A stretch of 64,000 nucleotides of DNA from Oopsacas minuta. Taxonomy: Eukaryota > Porifera > Hexactinellida > Lyssacinosida > Leucopsacidae. The stretch lies in NCBI GenBank assembly GCA_024704765.1, contig JAKMXF010000044.1:434001-498000 (forward strand), read 5' to 3'. Below the pieces are notes generated by a model. The model did not search any database. It saw only the letters and a list, made by a program, of their open reading frames with translations, and was not told the DNA's origin. The first letter of the stretch is position 1; each line of letters starts with the position of its first letter. The translations under genes were made by a program, and so were the position numbers. Shown here in pieces: positions 57,501-64,000 of the stretch.

Positions 57501-58659
57501 CCCTGTGTCTACCTTTTTGTAACACTTGTGAAATTCTCCAACAGTGTACTGCTCCTGGAAAGTTATTAGAAGGAACTTCGAAAGTCCCGTCGTGTCTGAT
57601 ACCTCTCAGTTGTACTCTATTCAATCGCCTCAGAGATCCATCAGGTTCAATCCCAAGTTCTCTCAGCTCGTTAGGATCTGGAGCTATGAAAGGCTCTAAC
57701 TTCTCAGTTTCTGGTCCTTGGGGGAATAATCTCTCTTTCTGTTGAGAAGAGGGTGGGATAATTGGCAGATGGTGGAACTTCCAAAGTCTTTCTCTTGATA
57801 TGTCTTGTATCTAAATGGAGTTTGGAGAGTTAACAAACAGACAGACGAACAACAGTTTAGATGGAACAAATTTGGTCCCACCCTAGGATCAATATTCCAT
57901 TGAAATCAGGTCATAGATCTTGACTCTCCAAAAGTTCATCTTCCACTAATGATGTTAATTATTTATTCACGTAGTAATTAGATAGACGTAAAGCCGGGGG
58001 ACCAAATTTTTCAGGGTAGGCTAATTTCCCATGAAAATTTGGTCCCCAGACGAACGTTTCAAGGGACAAAATTTTCTTCACAGGCCACTTAAATTCACGA
58101 GGGACCTTAAATTATTGAGGGGGCTCTGCAATATCCAGGCCCTCCAAATTTTTGAGAGAGACTCGTAAATTATTCAGGGCGCCTAAGTGGCCCTGGGGGG
58201 GTTGTCCCATGCCCCATGGCAAATCCGATCGTGCCCCCCTCTCGGAAGTGTCATTCATTGCTTAAAGTTTGAACTTCCATAGCTAGTAGCCTATTACCCT
58301 AGTATGCTATTACTTACCCTAACAATACTCTCATTCAATTCCCTATCAAATTCATCCAGTTCAATAGTCACTTTGAGAGGAGTTACAACATGAGCATTGT
58401 CTCCTCTCTCCTCTTCATCATCTCCATGAGAACTCATATCACTGTAATTAACTTCAGTATCACATCTCACTCCTTCTAGCAGAGCTCCTGGCAAGTCTAA
58501 AGTAGCAGCTCCTGCTTCAGAATACACGATCAGCTGTTCACCTCTTATAGGGTCATCATCATCATCTCCAGGAGTTTGAGCAAGAGCTTCCGGAGTTGAT
58601 ACAATATTTTCTGTCTCATCAGGAGATATCATTATATCGTAGTCTACTTTTGATACCAT
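54562..58659 (-). CDS. Multipass membrane protein of unknown function, two exons
   Basis: Exon 1 is 58318-58659 (ATG at 58659, donor AGG|GTAAGT); exon 2 is 57810-54562 (acceptor TTTAG). The phase-0 join gives 1196 residues. Exon 1 is acidic and disordered (GDDDDD, DDEEERGD). From about 120 to 620 the protein is cytosolic-looking, with dense, unrepetitive sequence (DGTFEVPSNNFPGAVHCW, NRVIGDSYSLKNAIKHFGYS) and a charged coiled region near 440-480. Hydrophobic clusters follow at about 620-650, 710-760 and 780-840, enough for five to seven helices. The C-terminal part, about 840-1196, is soluble and begins GRIPVTDSYVAKRISGPGLATNYYY. No signal peptide. I do not recognise a named family; channel, transporter or scaffold are all open. 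The long intact frame argues for a functional gene. Confidence 0.85.
57997..58047. repeat. Inverted repeat in the intron of the multipass membrane gene
   Basis: GGGGACCAAATTTTTCA near 57997 and TGAAAATTTGGTCCCC (58032-58047) pair almost perfectly. A third copy of the word (AAATTTGGTCCCACC) lies at about 57867-57881, next to the acceptor. Confidence 0.7.
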
Positions 58660-60171
58660 TTGTTAAGATGCTAACTGTGTTTAGGATTAAGTAAGTATTG
58701 AATTGTAATGTTGAAAAGCGTGAGAAATATAACCTTATATAAAAAGTGAGGTATTAAAAAGTACCTGGGGCCTTATTAACTAAAATTCTTAAGTCAAATT
58801 CTTAGAATAATTCTAAGAATTCGAAGAATTCTAAGAAAAATATTTAGTGAGGTAAAGAGGACACTTAACTTATAATTTATTCTACTTTTCTATGAAATGA
58901 TAATCAATACGCATTTATTTACAAAGAAGATTGTTTATCGCTTAAGACAATATGTTTGATTATCATATCCACATGTAATACCCGTAGCATAGAACTATAG
59001 TCGAATTACATACCAACTATATTTAGATACCATTTCTGGTACAACTATAGAATCCGACACCCCCCAACTTTTTTAATGTAGTCAAAAATCGCTATATGCA
59101 CCGTTGAAGAACTCGTTGAGAGAAGCTGATAGAGCTTTCGAACTCAAAAATCGGATGGAAACTGACGAAGTTACGAAAAATCTCCTAAATAAGCCAAATC
59201 CTATGGAGAAAATTGCATTAGCCACTATACTGAAATAATGTGATGAATTCTATACAAACTACCTCAGGAATGCACATATAATCAATCTTGCGGTTATCAA
59301 CGCTTGCGTCAGTTGGTTGATTCTTTTATGAATTTATTAGTTTGTGTAATTTGTAGTTATTACTATTAAGAACGGTCAATTTAAACCTGGCGTGGCCTGG
59401 CTCCCAAAGGGGCGAAAACCTGGTCACACCGTATATCTCGAAAACTATAATTCGCATCGCTTAGCTTTAAAAAGGAAAACGGTAGGTCTTGGCCTCATCT
59501 AGCCAAAAAATACCACTTGGACCGCATCCAGCTATCCTAACAATAGGTGTTATGCACTATTAATGTTGCCAAATAATCATCAAGTACATTTCAAAGATAT
59601 CTTAACTAGGATTCATTTGTTTGCTATTCAGTATATTTCACTGCAGGTAATTCTTGTTACTTTAAAGGAAAGCTGGTTATTACATAATTCTGTCTACAAC
59701 ACTAAATATACAATGCAACATGCATTGAATATTTTATACTGTGGCACCTCGATAATTCGCCCTAGTTAATGGAATTCCGGATATGACGCATATATTTGCA
59801 TATATTCTGTTTCCTAAAATGGTAGTTTAATTTGTATTACTCCGGCCAAGGCAAACCAATTTTGATCGTTCGTTTGTGTTCGTATCAATGTTAGAAACAA
59901 TTCATGTACTATTTAATCGCATAGTTATTGATCCAGCTTCTCTCCAGGTGCGTTAGTAATGTTGGAACAAAGTTTTCATGGATTTCTACTTATGATAGTA
60001 GACAGAATATTAAATATATGACACCCCATGGCTGGATATAATACTATGGGTAGTAGTTATATTTGGAGTAACTAACTAGTATTAAGCTTTCTATCTACTA
60101 CTTTAACTACAAATCTACAATAAAACATCTACTGCTACAAAAAAAATCACCAAAGCAGAAGTATGGTACAG
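58660..60171. other. Intergenic region
   Basis: Contains the iterated palindrome at 58785-58837 and otherwise AT-rich DNA. The 68-codon ORF at 59563-59769 has no domain and is probably chance. Confidence 0.4.
58785..58837. repeat. Iterated TTCTTAGAAT palindromes
   Basis: About four alternating copies of ATTCTTA and its complement form a self-complementary run of roughly 50 bp, upstream of the multipass membrane gene. Confidence 0.7.
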
Positions 60172-61115
60172 TTAGACAACTGGATATTGTTTCCTTATTT
60201 CCATGATAAGGTTGGAGAAACTAGCTTCTCCATATTTTTTCTGCCAACAAACTTCAGATAAGTGAGTATCTAAAAGTATGGGGTTAGTAGTCATGCAATT
60301 CCTCAGCCGTTTCTTCGCACCACCCCATGTACTCTCAACTGTTTGCGTATGTACACCTATAGTAGGCTCAACAAAATTGAGACCATGGTTGGCGGTGAGA
60401 TGCTGAAAACTTGCAGCGGGGATAGAATTATACGAAGCCCATCGTTAGAAAATATGGTAGTGCACGGAAGAATATATCTCTGGATGAGAGGAACTAATGT
60501 TGCAGCCGACCTGTCTTGAACAGGTATCATAAAGATATCTTTTGTCACTCTATCTATTCCTCCAAATACCCATTGACCTGATAGCATACGACCTCTTGAA
60601 TACTTTCGATGTCCAAACTTTGATTCATCTATTTCTACAATATGCCCAGGCCCTCCAATTGGTTGAGGATTGACTAAAAATTCCTCAACACATAGGTCTC
60701 TGAGGAAGTTCTTCCAGTCTGTTATAGTATGCTCTCCCCACCCTAGATTCTTGTGTAAAAAGGCAGTAGTTTGTAGATTATCGGCCCAGAAATAGAGAAA
60801 TTCTACCAACTCAGTTAAGGGTAGATGAGCACCTTCAAAGAATGAGCCAATCCTCATCGAAGCGAATTTTTTGCATGACTTTTCCGGGCACCTCCACCCC
60901 TTTCCATCTGCAATACCTGAAAATGTTCCGGGTCGCATAATTCTACCGCATATGCACATCATCCCGGTAGCTAAAAGTCCGTTACTTTTGAGCCATGCTA
61001 TACAAGTATCTTCATCAATAGTGATATTACGAAAAAGTTGTATTAAGGTAATTTCTTCAATAACTGGAAATATTGTAGGAACCAGCAGAGGTTGAAACGA
61101 TGGAGCAACTGCCAA
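60172..61115 (-). pseudogene. Merlin (ISXO2/IS1016-like) transposase, frameshifted
   Basis: DDE transposase of the Merlin superfamily. The first part (61115 to about 60441) has a Cys zinc pair (MMCICGR, CPEKSCKKF) and the catalytic block EIDESKFGHRKYSRGR with the first Asp, then WVFGGIDRVTKDIF and a second Asp in FSNDG. Just after that the frame shifts: the reading frame continues to a premature stop at 60357, while the expected tail is found in another frame down to 60172, with FVEP, the third acidic residue in TVESTWGGAKKRL and the end KQYPVV. There is no ATG at 61115 (the codon is TTG), so the true start is unclear or upstream. One indel breaks it. Terminal repeats were not found. Confidence 0.85.
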
Positions 61116-62430
61116 TAAGGATTCTATTATAGCAATATCACAACTCGAATAATTAGAATTTGTTAGTTATATTTCCCTGATATTCCTTTTATACTTGACT
61201 TAAGATTGATCGAAATGCATTGTATGATCGTTTGGAATGTATTCATTAATTATAGGTAATAATTACATGTGGTTTGCATGCCACTTTCCTAAACCAATTG
61301 TTGTTCAACTCAGTAACCAGACAAACAGCATTCCAATTATACTAAATTTTGTATGTAATAGATACTGGTATAACTATGAACACATCAACAAATCTATACA
61401 ATAGAAATTACATCTGAAACCCATATTTTTACCACACTTCTCATATTTAATCTCAAGCATATTACCATATTATAGGTGATTGTTGGTTGTAAAGAAAATT
61501 TATGTAAATAATCCCATAATCAAATAAATTTCTCATTCGGATCGTTATATTGTCTTCCGATAACGATAACTAGTAAATAGAATTTGATTTGGCCATATTA
61601 ATCCCAAATTAGGCGATGTACCTAGTACCTAGCTTATTACAATTTCCTAAATCAAGAGAAAATCGTCTTGAGTGAGTTACTAATTTTCACTCGATTACCT
61701 AAATTTGTCCTAATTAAGCGGATTTGACTGTCTAATAATCCTGGCATTGTAGGGACGCAGGAATCACAAACTTACTGTTGCAGCATTCATCACATCTCAC
61801 CATTAATATAAATTGCTAATTATTGGTTCGGAGCGACCGCCGAACCTGTTACACCACCTCATAAGGCCTGTACTGAAACTTCCGTTATAAGCTAACATCA
61901 ATTATATGGCTAAACTCACGCTATAACAAAGTGATTCACAAACCCCCTCCAGCTTGAAAGTATTGATCTTACTCCGCATATATCCTAATTCTGCAGATCA
62001 CGAAATGTAACCGGGTTCCGTACCAGTCCAGAACACTTCGTTATAATGAGAATGTGTTGCAGTTACAAACTGACTACACTTGCTCAAGTTTATCTATAAT
62101 AGACATTTGACCCCACACATTTGGTTCAGGCAAGAAATACCACCCGTATTATATTTGGTATCCAAAACTTGATACTTTTGCTTTGCACTGGCTAAACATT
62201 ATCGGGGAATTACAGCGCAAGTGTCAATCCCATATTTGCCAACATGAGTGAAGATAAAAAGCGGGACAGAAGGGGCTAATTGAGCGGGGCATCGTCGGAT
62301 GAAGCATATTTGTATTAGACTGGACTACAAAACAGAGGACAATTAAGGGCTTTGTCAAGTTTTGGCTGGACATTAGTCTCATTGGCAGTCAACACATATT
62401 CGGGCCGAGAAATCGTGGTGTCCCGCCAAC
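61116..62430. other. Intergenic region between two transposons
   Basis: No gene. Imperfectly mirrored words at about 61911-61933 (TAAACTCACGCTATAAC) and 62034-62058 (CGTTATAATGAGAATGTG) resemble the CTCTCGTTATAACGAAG type of MITE end seen at 22849, so a decayed element may lie here. Confidence 0.4.
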
Positions 62431-62446
62431 CAGGGTTGATAAAAAT

Positions 62447-62522
62447 CATGATTTTTTAAAAAAAATCAAAAAATCGGATTTTTTTGATTTAAATCAGATT
62501 TTTTGATTTAAATCGGATTTTG
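62447..62522. repeat. Subterminal AAATCGGATTTTTTGATTT repeats
   Basis: Tandem and inverted copies of GATTTAAATC and ATCGGATTTTT just inside the hAT terminus. Such subterminal repeats are usually transposase binding sites in hAT elements. Confidence 0.75.
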
Positions 62523-62657
62523 TTTGACAGCTGACTGAACCATCCGGCCGTATCACCTGTCCTTGTTATAATAATGTATGCGTATTTATGAATTGTGAAG
62601 ATTGATACATAATTGTGGTCTATCTCGTAGAATATAGAGTGTAGAAAATAGAATAAT

Positions 62658-64000
62658 TTAATTTTTCATGTTCAATATCCTATAAACGAACACCAGTTTA
62701 GCCGCCTTCTCAATTCCAAGTCGGTTGCGAGTTTTTGAGTATATATATCCAAATGTAGAAAATATACGTTCAATTCCCGCACTTGAAGCAATTGCGGTGA
62801 GAAGTTGTTCAGCAACTTTAGTAATATTTTTCCCCAACGTTCCATGCATTGATGCCCACCAGCAAGCTGGCGTAATATTATCAACTTACATCGTCACTAA
62901 ACATGTAGGATTTGAAAGGATCATATCCTGCTTTGAACTGCAAGACAGTCGCAATTGCATTTGGACAATGCTGATGAATATATTCCATTGCATCGGTAGC
63001 TTCTTTCTCAGTGAGTTTTCTTCCTCTATACCTTGGGTCTATTAAGTTCGCAGAATAGTGTGCTGGAGAAATAGCTTGGGCAGCTCTTTCGTCTACTTTT
63101 CTTAGTACATGTGCCGGTTGCTGTGAACTTAGAAGATCCTCATAAAGTGTTTTCCATACTTCAACTGTATCGCTAATTATAGCATTTTCCCTTTGAATTC
63201 TATCTAGAGCAACTGAAATTGGTTTTAATCTAATAAAGAGATCTTCAGCGTTACGTTTGATAGAATAATTCTTAACTTTATTACCAATGTTCGAATTTAT
63301 CTCATCACGATATTCCTCACAGACCTGTACAAGGATATGCCAGTTAGAAATATAGCTTTTCAAACAGTCCGTCAAAGTATTCCATCTAATTTCATGTGGG
63401 ATAACAAGAGAATTACCACCAGCTTGTTTGTATCTAGCTGCAGGTAGATGTGTATGTCTAAAATATTTGACTATCTGGACAACTTGTTCTTTTATCCCAG
63501 TAATCTGTACATCTTGTGCTAATAGGTTCAACAAATGAGCAGAGCATCCGTATGTCAATATTTCATTCGGTATCTTTTTTTGTAAATCTCTTCTCATTTT
63601 TGCCATATTGGCTGCGTTGTCAGTTACAACGTTACGTACATGACATCTAAAATTTATCTCACAGGAAGTAATAGCATCTGCAGCAAGTTCTGCCAGATAT
63701 TCTGATGTGTGACTATGTCCAGAGGTATCAATTGTCTCAGTAAGGAAAGTCTCTCCTTTGTCAGTTGTAACACTCACACACACGACAGGTTCATTATGTA
63801 CGTTACTCCATCCATCCAGTGATAAGGAGACTGTCTTATCCTCCAGGGTTTTTCTGCATGTATCCAAGAGAGATCCTTGTACATTATTTAATAGTTTATT
63901 CCCTATATCATGGCGATTTGGTGGTATATAACCTGGCCGTAGCATCTTTATTAGTTTCATAAACTCGGGGTGTTCAACAGCTATAAAAGGCGTGTTAGTT
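62658..64000 (-). pseudogene. hAT-family transposase, 5' partial and frameshifted
   Basis: The RNase H-like core runs from the window edge to 62881: open frame with PFIAVEHPEF, then SLSLDGWSNVHNEP (first catalytic Asp), NVVTDNAANM (second Asp), CSAHLLNLLAQD, and HEIRWNTL. The frame is open beyond 63960 to 64000, so the start lies outside. At about 62885 a one-base frameshift brings a stop. The typical end, with CWWASM and the dimerisation block SSAGIERIFSTFG, is in another frame and finishes at 62658. A spliced join across the break cannot be excluded. Otherwise the element is young-looking, with few decay marks. Confidence 0.88.

Larger units (their letters stand above)
62431..64000 (-). mobile_element. 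hAT transposon, 3' end present, continues past the window
   Basis: The terminus CAGGGTTGATAAAAATCATG at 62431 is a typical hAT end and lies downstream of a minus-strand hAT transposase. The AT-rich subterminal repeat 62447-62522 follows. The other end and the target-site duplication are outside the window, so the 8 bases left of 62431 (CCGCCAAC) cannot be compared. Confidence 0.85.

Overview
The window is animal (metazoan) nuclear DNA: AT-rich, with spliced genes that follow GT/AG rules, short exons in long introns, and orthologues of animal-type genes (a SAD/BRSK kinase with UBA and KA1 regions, a CPEB2-4/Orb2-type RNA-binding protein, a receptor tyrosine phosphatase, SZT2, PPP1R42, OGFOD2, NAXD, NDUFA2). 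PPP1R42 is usual in ciliated organisms. Short spacing and many intronless genes suggest a compact invertebrate genome, perhaps an early-branching animal such as a sponge or placozoan. That placement is inference. All exon models were read by eye from splice sites and reading phase, without transcript support.

Layout. 676-15173 (+): a receptor-type protein tyrosine phosphatase in 15 recognised exons; its long 5' introns hold a hAT MITE with a nested insertion and a TA-flanked MITE. 16619-17092 (-): a small bZIP-like gene. 17.6-19.0 kb: two MITEs, one carrying a tandem GCGCATGCGC repeat. 19404-19886 (+): a small unrecognised gene. 20471-21379 (+): PPP1R42. 22412-36751 (+): BRSK/SAD kinase in 22 exons summing to exactly 798 codons including the stop. 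Two intronless genes lie antisense inside its introns: CPEB (29178-30266) and a PDZ-SAM-SAM protein (33470-34651). 38660-39667 (+): a BTB protein, possibly SLX4-like. 40379-41395 (+): OGFOD2. 42056-43069 (-): NAXD. 44496-44786 (-): NDUFA2. 44.8-46.2 kb: a dense MITE cluster. 46251-54035 (-): a 7.8-kb intronless SZT2-like gene. 54562-58659 (-): a two-exon gene for a 1196-residue multipass membrane protein that I cannot assign. 60172-61115 (-): a frameshifted Merlin/ISXO2-type transposase. 62431 to the window end: a hAT transposon with one terminus and a frameshifted transposase.

Two themes stand out. First, intron-rich genes (phosphatase, kinase) sit beside large and small genes with no introns, two of them nested in kinase introns. 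Second, the intergenic and intronic DNA is packed with small inverted-repeat elements, several with recognisable target-site duplications: 8 bp for hAT, TA for Tc1/mariner-like, TTAA for piggyBac-like. I saw no CRISPR array, rRNA or tRNA gene. The genes look like unrelated housekeeping and signalling loci, not one pathway; SZT2 (nutrient signalling to mTORC1), NAXD (NAD(P)H repair) and NDUFA2 (complex I) are only loosely linked by metabolism.
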